From contig NZ_CP029550.1 of assembly GCF_003173715.1 (NCBI RefSeq), forward strand, positions 496,001-560,000: a DNA stretch of 64,000 nt, written 5' to 3'. The DNA comes from Methylobacterium durans. GTDB taxonomy: Bacteria > Pseudomonadota > Alphaproteobacteria > Rhizobiales > Beijerinckiaceae. The position numbers and the translations under genes were made by a program. The notes under the pieces were generated by a model, which was not told the origin of the DNA, did no database searches, and saw nothing but the letters and a program-made list of their open reading frames with translations. This document shows, piece by piece, positions 18,419 through 26,985 of this stretch. Every line of letters starts with the position of its first letter. Positions within the stretch are counted from its first letter, which is position 1.

Positions 18419-18598
18419 TAGAAGCCTTGAGCAACCGCTTCGCGTAGATGGGCGCACCCTCGAATTGCGCAGATCGTGCGCTGCCAGCGGTTGCGGAGCG
18501 GTTTCAGCGATCCACAGTCGCGGAAGCCCTTCCAACTTCGCTGCGAGAACAGGATTCGGCGCGCGACGTCTGTTGGCCTTGCATCGGCGACGAGGGCC

Positions 18599-19129
18599 CT
18601 AACTGCGCGTTCCAGGCGTTGCAGCCCTGTCGGACGTGTTTCTGCTGCCCTGCCAATGTCCCTGCGCCTTCAGCGCGTCTGCCGCCTCGCGAGGCATGTA
18701 GGATTCGTCGTGCTTGGCGAGCACGGTGTCGGCGCGGAAGAGGCCGCTGGGCTCTAGCATCCCCTCGGTCACCACGCCCTGGCCCTCGCGGAACAGGTCC
18801 GGCAGCAGGCCCTTGTAGCTGACCTGCACGGTGGAGTTCGTGTCGGTGACGGCGAAATCGACCGTCTGATCGGGCCCGCGCCGGAGCGAGCCCTCCTTGA
18901 CGAGGCCGCCGAGGCGGAAGCGGGTGCCCGGCGCCACGCCCTGCTGGGCGACCTCGGTGGGCGAGCGGAAGAATACGATCGAGCCGCTCATCGCGGACAG
19001 GATCAGCCCCACCGCGAGCGCCAGCACGGTGCCGCAGGCACTGATCAGGACGAGACGGCGAGCTTTCCGGCGGGTCAAGCGAGCACTCCGCGGCGATGAT
19101 ACGTGCTGAAGACGTCTACGAGCGGTCAA
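18599..19129 (-). CDS. ccmE: Cytochrome c-type biogenesis haem chaperone CcmE
   Basis: 176 aa. A basic N-terminus precedes one membrane anchor (about 27-47), then the periplasmic OB-fold: [44 protein letters not shown], and the haem-binding loop [11 protein letters not shown] with the His that binds haem covalently. The start is TTG 19129 with GGGAG five bases ahead. CcmE passes haem from CcmC to CcmF. The other ccm genes are not here, so this is probably a second, low-oxygen copy: the box at 19219-19232 is 96 bp upstream. It would raise capacity for CcoO/CcoP and Nap haems. Confidence 0.9.
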   Translation of the reverse strand: MTARRRLQHVSSPRSARLTRRKARRLVLISACGTVLALAVGLILSAMSGSIVFFRSPTEVAQQGVAPGTRFRLGGLVKEGSLRRGPDQTVDFAVTDTNSTVQVSYKGLLPDLFREGQGVVTEGMLEPSGLFRADTVLAKHDESYMPREAADALKAQGHWQGSRNTSDRAATPGTRS

Positions 19130-19218
19130 TCTGCTCCCGGCGGTCCTTTGGAGCGCATCCCGAAGCGAGGTCCATGACGTCTAGCGTGTCCGTCCTATCG
19201 CTCCGGCACAGCTCGGCC

Positions 19219-19232
19219 TTGACCTGAATCAA
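19219..19232 (-). promoter_or_regulatory. FixK/FNR box upstream of ccmE, overlapping the MFS stop codon
   Basis: TTGACCTGAATCAA; centre 96 bp from the ccmE TTG start. It overlaps the TGA of the MFS gene (19229-19231), so the box is compressed between two co-oriented genes. Confidence 0.7.
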
Positions 19233-20506
19233 GTGCGGTCCCGGCCGCCGAGGCCGGATCCGGCAGGCACCGATAGGACCGGTAAGGCAGCAGCTGCGAA
19301 CAGGCACAATACACCTGCCACGAGGAACGCCGGCAGGTAGCCTGCCGAAGCGTCCCGCAAGTGACCTGCCGCGAATACAGCCGCTGCAGCTCCGAATTGG
19401 TGCCCTGCGAAGATCCATCCGAGAATGAGGGTCGCCCGCTCCCGCCCGAATCGGAGGACGATCAGTTTCACGGTCGGCGGCACTGTCGCAATCCAGTCGA
19501 GGCCGTAGAACATGCCGAACACTGCTAGAGCCGTGAGCGAGAAGTCGGTGAACGGCAGACACAGCAGCGAGAGGCCGCGCAGACCGTAGAACCAGAACAA
19601 GAGCCAGCCGCCGTCGAAGCGATCGGACAACCAGCCCGCGCCCAGCGAACCGAGGACGGCAAGCGGGCCCATCAGAGCGAGCACGTTTGCGGCTCTGAAG
19701 GAGGAGAGACCATAGTCGGCGCAGAAGGGCACGAAGTGGGTCTGCACGAGACCGCTGGTCGCCGCGCCGCAGATCGCGAACGTGCCGAGCAGAACCCAGA
19801 AGATGCCCGACCTAGCCGCGCCGTGAAGCGCAATCGCGGCTGGTTCGTTCCCGCCGCTTCGCCCAATCCGTCCGAGACCGTCATCGGCTCCTCCGGATTC
19901 CTCCGGCACGAGCACAAGAACGGCGACCGCCGCCAGCGCGGCGAGTACGACGAGTGCGAAGACCGCCGCACGCCACCCACCAGCCTCCGCCAGGGCGGAG
20001 ATGGCCGGTAGCACGACTAACGGACCGGCCGCCGCGCCGGCGCCCAGCACACCCATGACGAAGCCGCTTCGTCGCGGAAAGCAGCGCGTGGCCACCGTCG
20101 CGCCTAGCACGAGGGCCGTTGCGCCGCTGCCGATGCCGATTAGCGCGCCCCAGAGGAGGACGAGATGCCAGATTCTCGTCATGGCCAAAGAAGCCAGGAG
20201 ACCGGTCCCGACGAGCAGAAGGGCCGCGAGCATCACGCGGCGGAGGCCGAGCGCGTTCATCAGCGGCGCAGCTGCAAGCCCCATCAGACCGAACAAGACC
20301 GACCGGACCGCCAGAGCCGACGAGATGGACGCGGTTGACCAGCCGAACTCTTGGCTCAGAGGAATGATCAGGACGCCGGGTGCACCGATCGCAGCGGCTG
20401 TCGCCAGCATCGTAAGGAGCGCCGCTCCTGCGACGGCCCAGGGCCGAACACGACTTCGCTTGATCACGGGTCGGCCAGCCGGATGTGCCAGGACGAGGTC
20501 AGTCAT
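19229..20506 (-). CDS. Major facilitator superfamily transporter
   Basis: 425 aa with twelve predicted helices; MFS motifs include the helix 2-3 loop MNALGLRRVMLAALL and the GWLSDRFDGGWLL loop after helix 8. The overall type resembles the monocarboxylate/oxalate-formate antiporter group; substrate is unknown. ATG 20506 overlaps the end of ccoS by 8 nt (ATGACTGA), so it is translationally coupled to the cbb3 assembly operon. The coupling suggests a job in metal or anion supply for oxidase assembly, or import needed under low oxygen. That role is inference. The intact frame shows it is maintained. Confidence 0.85.
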   Translation of the reverse strand: MTDLVLAHPAGRPVIKRSRVRPWAVAGAALLTMLATAAAIGAPGVLIIPLSQEFGWSTASISSALAVRSVLFGLMGLAAAPLMNALGLRRVMLAALLLVGTGLLASLAMTRIWHLVLLWGALIGIGSGATALVLGATVATRCFPRRSGFVMGVLGAGAAAGPLVVLPAISALAEAGGWRAAVFALVVLAALAAVAVLVLVPEESGGADDGLGRIGRSGGNEPAAIALHGAARSGIFWVLLGTFAICGAATSGLVQTHFVPFCADYGLSSFRAANVLALMGPLAVLGSLGAGWLSDRFDGGWLLFWFYGLRGLSLLCLPFTDFSLTALAVFGMFYGLDWIATVPPTVKLIVLRFGRERATLILGWIFAGHQFGAAAAVFAAGHLRDASAGYLPAFLVAGVLCLFAAAALPVLSVPAGSGLGGRDRT

Positions 20507-20636
20507 CTGACAGCACGCGGTACTCGGCACCCTCGATGTCCTCGTACTGGCCCGAATTCAGGGCCCAGAGGAAGGCGCAGAGCCCAAGGCCGCCGAGCGC
20601 TAGGGCGATGGGAATGACGAGAAGAAGCACGTTCAT
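20499..20636 (-). CDS. ccoS: CcoS/FixS, cbb3 oxidase maturation peptide
   Basis: 45 aa. Begins MNVLLLVIPIALALGG (one transmembrane helix), followed by FLWALNSGQYEDIEGAEYRVL, the FixS signature of an aromatic/Gly turn then an acidic DxxGAxxR tail. It sits ten bases after the fixI stop and overlaps the MFS gene by 8 nt. FixS is required for active cbb3 oxidase, with fixGHI. Confidence 0.9.
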   Translation of the reverse strand: MNVLLLVIPIALALGGLGLCAFLWALNSGQYEDIEGAEYRVLSDD

Positions 20637-20645
20637 GGATATGGC

Positions 20646-22964
20646 TCAGGCGGCAGAAGTCACGAGGCGGGCTTCAGGCTTTGCATCGACCGCGGTATCG
20701 ACACGCTCCGCCCCATCGCCGACCCTCGCACGCAGAGCGTTCAATGTGACCACAAGCGAGGAACCCGACATCGCGAGCGCGGCAATCAGGGGCGTCAGGA
20801 GGCCTGACGCTGCAAGCGGAATGGCGATGACGTTGTAGGCGGCTGCCATCCAGAGGTTCTGAAGCATGAGCCGCTTGGCCTTGCGGCCGGTCGAGAGCAC
20901 GGCCAAGACAGGTGCGAGGTTCCTGCCGAGAAACAATGCGTCGGCGGCCGCTTGGCTGACATGGGCCGCGGTCACGGGGGAAAGCGAGGCATGTGCAGCC
21001 GCAAGAGCCGGTGCATCGTTGAGCCCGTCGCCCACCATCAGCACCCGCCGGCCCGCGCGACCGAGCGCCTCGAGCCTGGAGATCTTATCCTGCGGTGCAA
21101 GACCGCTCTCCCACTCGGCCACGCCCAGGCGGCCAGCGACGGAAGCGACGGCGGATGCACGGTCTCCGGATAGGATCACGACTCGGCGCCCTGCCGCCCG
21201 AAGAGCCGCAATCACGTCGACCGCGTCAGGGCGGACTTCCTGGCGCACGGCGAAGGCCACAGGTGCCGTGTCCCCTGCGCGAAAGCAGATGACGGAGGCG
21301 TCCGGAATGGCGTCGAGAGCTGCCGCGGCGCAAAGTTCGGCATCGCAGAAGCGCGGCGACCCGAGGCGTAGTTCCACGCCGTCGACGAAGGCCCGTACGC
21401 CGAGCCCGGCCGCCTCCTGCGCTCCAGGATAGGGCTCAGCGGGACTTGCGGCTTGCGCAAGGGCGGCCGCCATCGGGTGGCGGCTCGACCGGGCGAGACG
21501 GGCCGCCTGCGCCAGTGCACCCACGTCTACGTCAGCATCGGCAAGGGCGGGCTCCGGAAGAGTCAGCGTGCCGGTCTTGTCGAACACGACCGTATCGATC
21601 TCGGCAAACCTCTCGAGCGCCGTGCCGTCGCCGAGCAGAACGCCCTCGCGGAACAGGGCCCCGGCCGCTGCCACCTGAACCGCAGGGATCGCTAGGCCGA
21701 GCGCGCAGGGGCATGTGATGATTAGCACCGAGACTGCAGCAAGCAGCGCCGCATGCCAACCGGCACCCACGGCGAGCCAGCCGACGAGTGTCAGGGCAGC
21801 GGCCGCGTGGACCACCGGCACGTAGAGCCGGGTGGCCTTGTCGGCGAGCACGAGGGCGCGCGAGCGGACCTCGAGGGCTCTCCGCATCAGACCTTCCACC
21901 TCGTCGAGCAGCGTTGCGCCCGCCGCGGCCGTGACCTGAACCGTGATGGCACCGTTGCCATTGAGAGCGCCCGCATAGACCCTATCACCGCAACGGACCG
22001 TCACCGCCGCAGTCTCGCCCGTGACAAGGCTCTGATCGAGATCGGAGGCTCCACGCTCGACGGTGCCGTCGGCTGGCACGCGCTCCCCCGGACGAACCAG
22101 GATGCGGCAGCCAGCGAGAAGTTCGCCTACCGGCACCTCGCGCACGCTTCCGTCCGCCTCCACACGCGCCGCGGTCTCGCAGCGGAGCGTCGCAAGGTTC
22201 TCGGCGAACGCCCGCGTGCGACGGCGCATGGTCTGATCGAGAACCCGACCGATCAGCAGGAAGAACAGCAGCATGATCGCGCCGTCGAAGTACGCATGTG
22301 CCGCCCCCGACAGGGTCTCGACGACTGACATGATCAGGGTCAGCACCACCCCGAGGGTGATGGGGAAATCCATGGTCACCCGACCGGCACGCAGGCCCCG
22401 AAACGCGCCCTCGTAGAACGGCCGTCCGGCATAGGCCGCCGCCGGCAGAGCAATCACGGCCTGGATCCAGTGGAAAAGGTCCCTGTTCTCTGGGGCCATG
22501 TCGGAGACGTTGCCGGCCCAGACGGAGATCGCCAGCAGCATCACGTTCATCGAGGCGAAACCGGCGACCGCCAGCGCACGGACGAGACGGCGCATCTCGG
22601 CAGCTTCCGCGTCGGGTGGCCGTCCGGGATCGAAGGGCTGTGCGTTGTAGCCTAGATCGCTGAGCGCTCCGATGACACCACCGACGTCGGGCTCCGCATC
22701 CGGCGTCCACTCGACCGCGAGGCGCCGATCCGAAAAGTTGAGGCGGGCCCGAGCCACGCCCGGCATTCCAGCAAGGCCGTGCTCGATCGTGGCCATGCAC
22801 GCTGCGCAGCGGACGCCTTCGACGGCGAACTCGGCACGGGCGGACCCATCCCGCGCCCGCGCGACGAAGGCCTTATAGTCCCTGGCGAGCGAGGGCTTCG
22901 TGTTCGCCTCGCTCCAGGAAGCATGGGCCTCGACGTAGGCCAGCGCCATGTCCGTGCAGCACAT
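20646..22964 (-). CDS. ccoI: Copper-transporting P1B-type ATPase CcoI/FixI
   Basis: About 772 aa from ATG 22964 (MCCTDMALAYVEAH), behind a GGGAG site; the N-terminal CC pair is common in FixI. Domains in order: a heavy-metal-associated domain with GVRCAACMATIE, membrane helices, actuator TGE (SLVTGETAAV), the Cu-site CPCALGLAIP, the phosphorylation site VFDKTGTLTLP, an ATP-binding HP dipeptide (SSRHPMAAAL), and hinge MVGDGLNDAPALAAAH. FixI delivers copper for the CuB centre of CcoN. The family, the operon context and the downstream ccoS all agree. Confidence 0.94.
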   Translation of the reverse strand: MCCTDMALAYVEAHASWSEANTKPSLARDYKAFVARARDGSARAEFAVEGVRCAACMATIEHGLAGMPGVARARLNFSDRRLAVEWTPDAEPDVGGVIGALSDLGYNAQPFDPGRPPDAEAAEMRRLVRALAVAGFASMNVMLLAISVWAGNVSDMAPENRDLFHWIQAVIALPAAAYAGRPFYEGAFRGLRAGRVTMDFPITLGVVLTLIMSVVETLSGAAHAYFDGAIMLLFFLLIGRVLDQTMRRRTRAFAENLATLRCETAARVEADGSVREVPVGELLAGCRILVRPGERVPADGTVERGASDLDQSLVTGETAAVTVRCGDRVYAGALNGNGAITVQVTAAAGATLLDEVEGLMRRALEVRSRALVLADKATRLYVPVVHAAAALTLVGWLAVGAGWHAALLAAVSVLIITCPCALGLAIPAVQVAAAGALFREGVLLGDGTALERFAEIDTVVFDKTGTLTLPEPALADADVDVGALAQAARLARSSRHPMAAALAQAASPAEPYPGAQEAAGLGVRAFVDGVELRLGSPRFCDAELCAAAALDAIPDASVICFRAGDTAPVAFAVRQEVRPDAVDVIAALRAAGRRVVILSGDRASAVASVAGRLGVAEWESGLAPQDKISRLEALGRAGRRVLMVGDGLNDAPALAAAHASLSPVTAAHVSQAAADALFLGRNLAPVLAVLSTGRKAKRLMLQNLWMAAAYNVIAIPLAASGLLTPLIAALAMSGSSLVVTLNALRARVGDGAERVDTAVDAKPEARLVTSAA

Positions 22965-22990
22965 CGCCCGTGTCTCCCAAACTTCCCCGA

Positions 22991-23506
22991 TCAGCGCAGG
23001 ACGATGCGGCTCTTGCGCCGATAGTCGTCGCCGTCGGCGCTCAGGACGTCGACGACGAGATCCCATTGCCCAGCGGACACCGCGTCGAGATGCGCGACGT
23101 AGTCGCCAGGGGTGGTCTCTGCGAGCGCGATCGTCAGGTCGCCCCGCTTGTCGGTCGGGCGTTCGAGGCGAGCCCGCAGACGCCTGTCGCCGAGCGGCTG
23201 CCCGTGCCGGTCCCGCAGAGTCACAGCGACCACCAGACCGTCACTACCCTCACGCTCCGTCCGGCTCTCGAGGTGCCAGCCCCTCTCGCCTTGCCGGCGG
23301 GCAAGCCGCAATTCCTCGTTGTAGCGCTGGCTCGCTTGGTAGGGGGACGCCACCTCGAGGCCGGACCATGTCCGGAAGGCCGAGGTGACGAGGAGCGCGT
23401 CGGCGCTCGCGATGGTGCCAAAGAAGGCAATGAAGATCGCCAGCACCTTGCCGCCCGTCAGACGGAAGCCAGAAGCTGATCTGCTAGGAACGGCCGGAAT
23501 GTTCAT
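22991..23506 (-). CDS. ccoH: FixH, cbb3 oxidase assembly protein
   Basis: 171 aa. One N-terminal membrane helix (about 20-42, VLAIFIAFFGTIASADALLV) is followed by the typical FixH junction TWSGLEVASPYQASQRYNEE and a periplasmic immunoglobulin-like domain ending DDYRRKSRIVL. FixH helps deliver or stabilise CcoP and works with FixI. It starts three bases after the ccoG stop. Confidence 0.92.
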   Translation of the reverse strand: MNIPAVPSRSASGFRLTGGKVLAIFIAFFGTIASADALLVTSAFRTWSGLEVASPYQASQRYNEELRLARRQGERGWHLESRTEREGSDGLVVAVTLRDRHGQPLGDRRLRARLERPTDKRGDLTIALAETTPGDYVAHLDAVSAGQWDLVVDVLSADGDDYRRKSRIVLR

Positions 23507-23508
23507 GA

Positions 23509-25032
23509 TTAAGGACCTTTGAAGTAATCGTTCGCGGACGCGCCCTCGCCCGTCTCCGGGTCGGCGAGACGGAAGGTGACAGGAACCGAGGCGGCGAGCT
23601 TCGCGCCTGCGGGAGCGAACAGGAGGACGCGGAATTCCTGAGTCGAGTCCGAGGTGACGACGAGATCGTCCGGCGTGCCGCCCACGACTTCGAGCCGCAC
23701 CTCGGGCAGGCCGTCGACGGCGAGGCTCAGCCTACGTTGGGCCAGTCGCTTGTTCACGACGCGAACCGTGTACCCGTTGCGCACGGAACCATCCGAGAGG
23801 GTCACGAACAGCGGATTGCGGTCATGCAGGACGCTCAGCCCGGTAAAGCTGCGGGTCGCGAGACTGTAGAGCATGAAGCCGCTGATGGCCGCTACGAGCA
23901 CGCCGTACAGCACCGTGCGCGGCCGGACGATGCGCAATACCGGCGGCAATCCCTGCGCTCTGCGGCGAACGTTGGCCTCGGTGTCGTAGGCGATCAATCC
24001 GTGAGGCCGCCCGAGCCTGCCCATCACGGTATCGCAGGCGTCGACGCACAGGCCGCACTGGATGCAGTCCATCTGCAAGCCGTCGCGGATGTCGATACCG
24101 GCCGGGCATGCGGTGACGCAGGCGAAACAGTCCACGCAGTCACCTGCCGGTTGAGCGGCCGCGCGCAGCGCCGCCGTCTTCTTGGCCGAAGTGCGCGGCT
24201 CGCCACGATCGCCACGGTACAGGATGTTGAGCGAGTGCTCGTCGGTCAACGAACCCTGAATGCGGGGCCAGGGGCACATGTAGGTGCAGACCTGCTCGCG
24301 CATGTGTCCGGCGAGGAGGTACGTCGTGGCCGTCAGCGTGAATATGGCTGCGTAGGCGACCGGCGGGGCTTGGAAGGTGGCGAGCTGCGCGACCAAGGTC
24401 GGCGCGTCCGCGAAGTAGAGAACCCAAGCGCCGCCGGTCCACCAGGCGATCAGAAGCCAGATCGTGTGCTTCATCGTGCGCAGAGCGAGCTTCTCGACCG
24501 TCCATGGAGCCGCGTCGAGCTTGAGTCGCTCGCGCCGGTCGCCCTCGATCAGCCGCTCAATCGCCAGGAACAGATCGGTCCAGACCGTCTGCGGGCAGAG
24601 ATAGCCGCACCAGACCCGACCAGCGACGGCGTTCATCAGAAACAAGACGAGAGCCGCAAGGATCAGGAGGCCCATCACGTAGGTGACGTCCTGAGGCCAG
24701 AGCTCGATGGAGAAGAAGTGGAAGCGGCCCTTATCGAGATCGAGGAGCACCGCCTGAGAGGGCTCCCCCGGTCCTCGGTTCCATCGCAGGAAGGGCACCA
24801 GGTAGTAGACGCCGAGCGTGAGGGCGAGCAGCACCCACTTGATCGTCCGGAACGTGCCTCGCACCGCCTGCGGCTGGATCTTCTTCCGGGCCGCGTAGAG
24901 CGCTCCGTTCGGATCCGGAATGACCGCTCGTGTGGCATTCGCACCGAACTTCTTCGTGCGCTCTGCTCGGGTCGCGGAAGCGGCAGGGAGCGTGGAGGCG
25001 GGAGTCTGGCGGTTGGGCTGAACCAGCGACAT
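23509..25032 (-). CDS. ccoG: CcoG/FixG, polyferredoxin-type cupric reductase for cbb3 assembly
   Basis: 507 aa. Several membrane helices in the first half, including CGYLCPQTVWTDLF and a metal-binding YMCPWPRIQGSL region. A dicluster ferredoxin follows (CVDCFACVTACPAGIDI and CIQCGLCVDACDTVM), then a C-terminal immunoglobulin-like FixG domain (about 400-507). CcoG reduces Cu(II) before CcoI-dependent transfer. First gene of ccoGHIS, with its own box at 25100-25113. Intact. Confidence 0.95.
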   Translation of the reverse strand: MSLVQPNRQTPASTLPAASATRAERTKKFGANATRAVIPDPNGALYAARKKIQPQAVRGTFRTIKWVLLALTLGVYYLVPFLRWNRGPGEPSQAVLLDLDKGRFHFFSIELWPQDVTYVMGLLILAALVLFLMNAVAGRVWCGYLCPQTVWTDLFLAIERLIEGDRRERLKLDAAPWTVEKLALRTMKHTIWLLIAWWTGGAWVLYFADAPTLVAQLATFQAPPVAYAAIFTLTATTYLLAGHMREQVCTYMCPWPRIQGSLTDEHSLNILYRGDRGEPRTSAKKTAALRAAAQPAGDCVDCFACVTACPAGIDIRDGLQMDCIQCGLCVDACDTVMGRLGRPHGLIAYDTEANVRRRAQGLPPVLRIVRPRTVLYGVLVAAISGFMLYSLATRSFTGLSVLHDRNPLFVTLSDGSVRNGYTVRVVNKRLAQRRLSLAVDGLPEVRLEVVGGTPDDLVVTSDSTQEFRVLLFAPAGAKLAASVPVTFRLADPETGEGASANDYFKGP

Positions 25033-25099
25033 CGTCGTCCTTCCGGCCGGCTGACGAGCCGGCGCCGACGTCGTCTAGGGCTATGCTTGGACGGCTGCT

Positions 25100-25113
25100 T
25101 TGATCTCGCTCAA
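25100..25113 (-). promoter_or_regulatory. FixK/FNR box upstream of ccoGHIS
   Basis: TTGATCTCGCTCAA, flanked by a further T and A to make a 16-bp extended palindrome. Centre 74 bp from the ccoG start. It lies in the gap after ccoP, so the assembly operon has its own low-oxygen promoter. Confidence 0.8.
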
Positions 25114-25139
25114 ATGAGCCTCGGCAGCCGCCCCTCCCC

Positions 25140-26021
25140 CTACTTTCCGCCGCCGAGGCCGTGCACGTAGACGGCGAGGGACTTGATGGTGGCCTGATCA
25201 AGCCGCCCCTCCCAGGCAGGCATCACGCCCTTGCGGCCGTTCGAGACCGTCGCGGCAACCTGTTGTGGCGACGATCCATAGAGCCAGATCCGGTCCGCGA
25301 GGTTTGGCGCACCCAACTCGGGATTGCCCTTGGCGTTATCACCGTGGCAGCCCGCGCAGTTGCCGGCGAACACTTCGCTTCCCTTCTCCAGGTTCGCCCC
25401 GGGAACACCAGGTCGGTCGGACAAGGAGAGGACATAGCTGGCCACCGCCTCGACCTCGGCCCGCGTCAGGACGCCGTCACGCCCGAAAGCTGGCATGTCG
25501 CCCACATGGGCCTCGCCGTTGCCGGAGCGCGCACCGAAGCGGATGGAACGCTCGATCTCCTCGGGCGTGCCGCCCCACAGCCAGTCGTCGTCCTGCAGGT
25601 TCGGATATCCGGTCCTTCCCGTGGCGGAGGTGCCGTGGCAGGCGGCGCAGTTGTCGCCGAAGGCAGCCTTGCCGGTCGCAAGCGCCAGCCGCAGGAGGGC
25701 AGGATCCGCGCGAATCTCGCTAACCGACGCGCTGGCGAGTTGCGCCTGACCGCGCGCATCCCGCTCCTGCCGGACGGCTTCGACTTCGGCGAGTACGCTC
25801 TCGCGTTGCGAGTAGCCGAGGACACCCGCGGTGTAGCCGCTCACCAGCGGCCACGCCGGGTAGGCGACCCAGTACCCAACGGCCCAGACTATGGTGGCGT
25901 AGAGGCCATAGAGCCACCAGCGCGGAAGCGGGTTGTTGTACTCTGCGATGCCGTCCCATTCGTGCCCTGTTGTCTCGGGCGCGGAGGGCGGCTGTCGGTC
26001 GGGATGGGCGGCGTTGGCCAC
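25140..26021 (-). CDS. ccoP: cbb3 oxidase dihaem subunit CcoP
   Basis: 293 aa from a GTG start. N-terminal motif TTGHEWDGIAEYNNPLPRWW, one membrane helix (about 35-60), then two cytochrome c domains with CAACH (about 127) and CAGCH (about 225), each followed by a Met ligand region (VGDMPAFG; KGVMPAWEG). CcoP brings electrons from the cytochrome bc1 complex or soluble cytochromes. The GTG lies three bases after the ccoQ stop. Confidence 0.95.
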   Translation of the reverse strand: MANAAHPDRQPPSAPETTGHEWDGIAEYNNPLPRWWLYGLYATIVWAVGYWVAYPAWPLVSGYTAGVLGYSQRESVLAEVEAVRQERDARGQAQLASASVSEIRADPALLRLALATGKAAFGDNCAACHGTSATGRTGYPNLQDDDWLWGGTPEEIERSIRFGARSGNGEAHVGDMPAFGRDGVLTRAEVEAVASYVLSLSDRPGVPGANLEKGSEVFAGNCAGCHGDNAKGNPELGAPNLADRIWLYGSSPQQVAATVSNGRKGVMPAWEGRLDQATIKSLAVYVHGLGGGK

Positions 26022-26024
26022 GGC

Positions 26025-26174
26025 TCAGTCCTCATTCAAGGGAAGATGGGCGGCCGCTTCGAACCGGGTCCGGTTGCGCGGCCAGAAGGCGTAGAGAGTG
26101 ACGGCGGCGAAGATGCCGACGAAGTAGAGGAGTCCGCTCGTCTGCGCGAAGCTCGCTGCAGTTTCGTAGCTCAT
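26025..26174 (-). CDS. ccoQ: cbb3 oxidase small subunit CcoQ
   Basis: 49 aa. MSYETAASFAQTSGLLYFVG starts the single membrane helix; the tail AFWPRNRTRFEAAAHLPLN matches the CcoQ pattern of WP followed by basic residues and an acidic end. It lies between ccoO (stop 26179) and ccoP. CcoQ stabilises the assembled oxidase. Confidence 0.9.
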   Translation of the reverse strand: MSYETAASFAQTSGLLYFVGIFAAVTLYAFWPRNRTRFEAAAHLPLNED

Positions 26175-26178
26175 GGCC

Positions 26179-26925
26179 TCACCTTAGGTTCTTCTTGTCT
26201 TCGTAGATCTTGAAGTCGACCATGGTGCCGAGCACCTGCAGGTAGGCGATCAGCGCGTCGATCTCCGCGGCCTTGGCCTTGTCCCCGCCGAAGTCCCGGA
26301 CGTTGGCGCCGGGATAGCGGCGCTGCAGGTCAGCTGCGCCGACGCCGTCCGGATCGAGCTGCGCCTTCAGATCGGCTTTGGCCGAGGCGATCATCTCATC
26401 GGTGTAGGGGACGCCGACCGCGCGGTTCGCCTTGAGATCCTCCGCGATGGCGTCGGCGTCGAGGGGGCGCTCCAGGAAGGCGTAGGCGGGCATGATCGAG
26501 GCCGGCACCACGGCGCGCGGCTCCTTCAGGTGCTCGCGGTGCCACTGGTCGGAGTACTTGCCGCCGACACGCGCGAGATCGGGACCTGTGCGCTTCGAGC
26601 CCCATTGGAACGGGTGGTCGTACATGCTCTCGGCAGCCAGCGAGAAGTGACCGTAGCGCTCGATCTCGTCGCGCATGGGCCGGACCATTTGGCTATGGCA
26701 GAGGTAGCAACCCTCGCGAATGTAGATGTTGCGGCCGGCAAGCTCGAGCGGTGTGTAGGGACGGATCCCCTCGACCTTCTCGACGGTGCTCTTCAGGTAG
26801 AACAGCGGTGTGATCTCCACGAGCCCGCCGATGGCGACGACAATGAGAGCGCCGATGAGCAGGATGATGGAGTTCTTCTCGAAGATCGCGTGCCTCTTCC
26901 AGAGGCCGGGCTGAGCGGTGGCCAT
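26179..26925 (-). CDS. ccoO: cbb3 oxidase monohaem subunit CcoO
   Basis: 248 aa. N-terminal membrane helix (about 20-42), then [23 protein letters not shown] with the CYLCH haem site, and [24 protein letters not shown] and [11 protein letters not shown] with the axial Met. All CcoO landmarks are intact and length is normal. Second gene of ccoNOQP. Confidence 0.96.
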   Translation of the reverse strand: MATAQPGLWKRHAIFEKNSIILLIGALIVVAIGGLVEITPLFYLKSTVEKVEGIRPYTPLELAGRNIYIREGCYLCHSQMVRPMRDEIERYGHFSLAAESMYDHPFQWGSKRTGPDLARVGGKYSDQWHREHLKEPRAVVPASIMPAYAFLERPLDADAIAEDLKANRAVGVPYTDEMIASAKADLKAQLDPDGVGAADLQRRYPGANVRDFGGDKAKAAEIDALIAYLQVLGTMVDFKIYEDKKNLR

Positions 26926-26985
26926 GATGATGATCTCTGATGTGCGGGATCTGGATGCGGGGACCGCGGTGCGGCCCCCGTTCGG

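Larger units (their letters stand above)
17376..18420 (+). mobile_element. IS630-family insertion sequence with TA target duplication
   Basis: About 1.04 kb. The ends are imperfect inverted repeats of 27 bp (17378-17404 and 18392-18418; 19 of 27 positions match, including GAG, CCCG, TGT and GGGACGG). A TA dinucleotide flanks each end (17376-17377, 18419-18420), the hallmark of IS630/Tc1-mariner targets. The transposase occupies most of the inside. The interrupted target gene can be rebuilt exactly, so the insertion is probably recent. Confidence 0.88.
17150..18447 (+). pseudogene. Small conserved gene split by the IS630 element
   Basis: The 5' part (ATG 17150 or GTG 17183) encodes VETGAFAVVEDGVWWPGVYD and then GIITIADL, a small protein type I associate with Methylobacterium accessory regions. 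The IS insertion falls in the CTA Leu codon at 17375-17377. Joining 17377 directly to 18421 and counting the TA once gives IADLEALSNRFA and a TAG at 18445-18447, a natural end. In the present allele the frame instead runs into the IS end and stops at 17431. Function unknown. Confidence 0.75.

Noticed and set aside
23737..25170. 477-codon plus-strand open frame
   Set aside because: Shadow of ccoG on the opposite strand.
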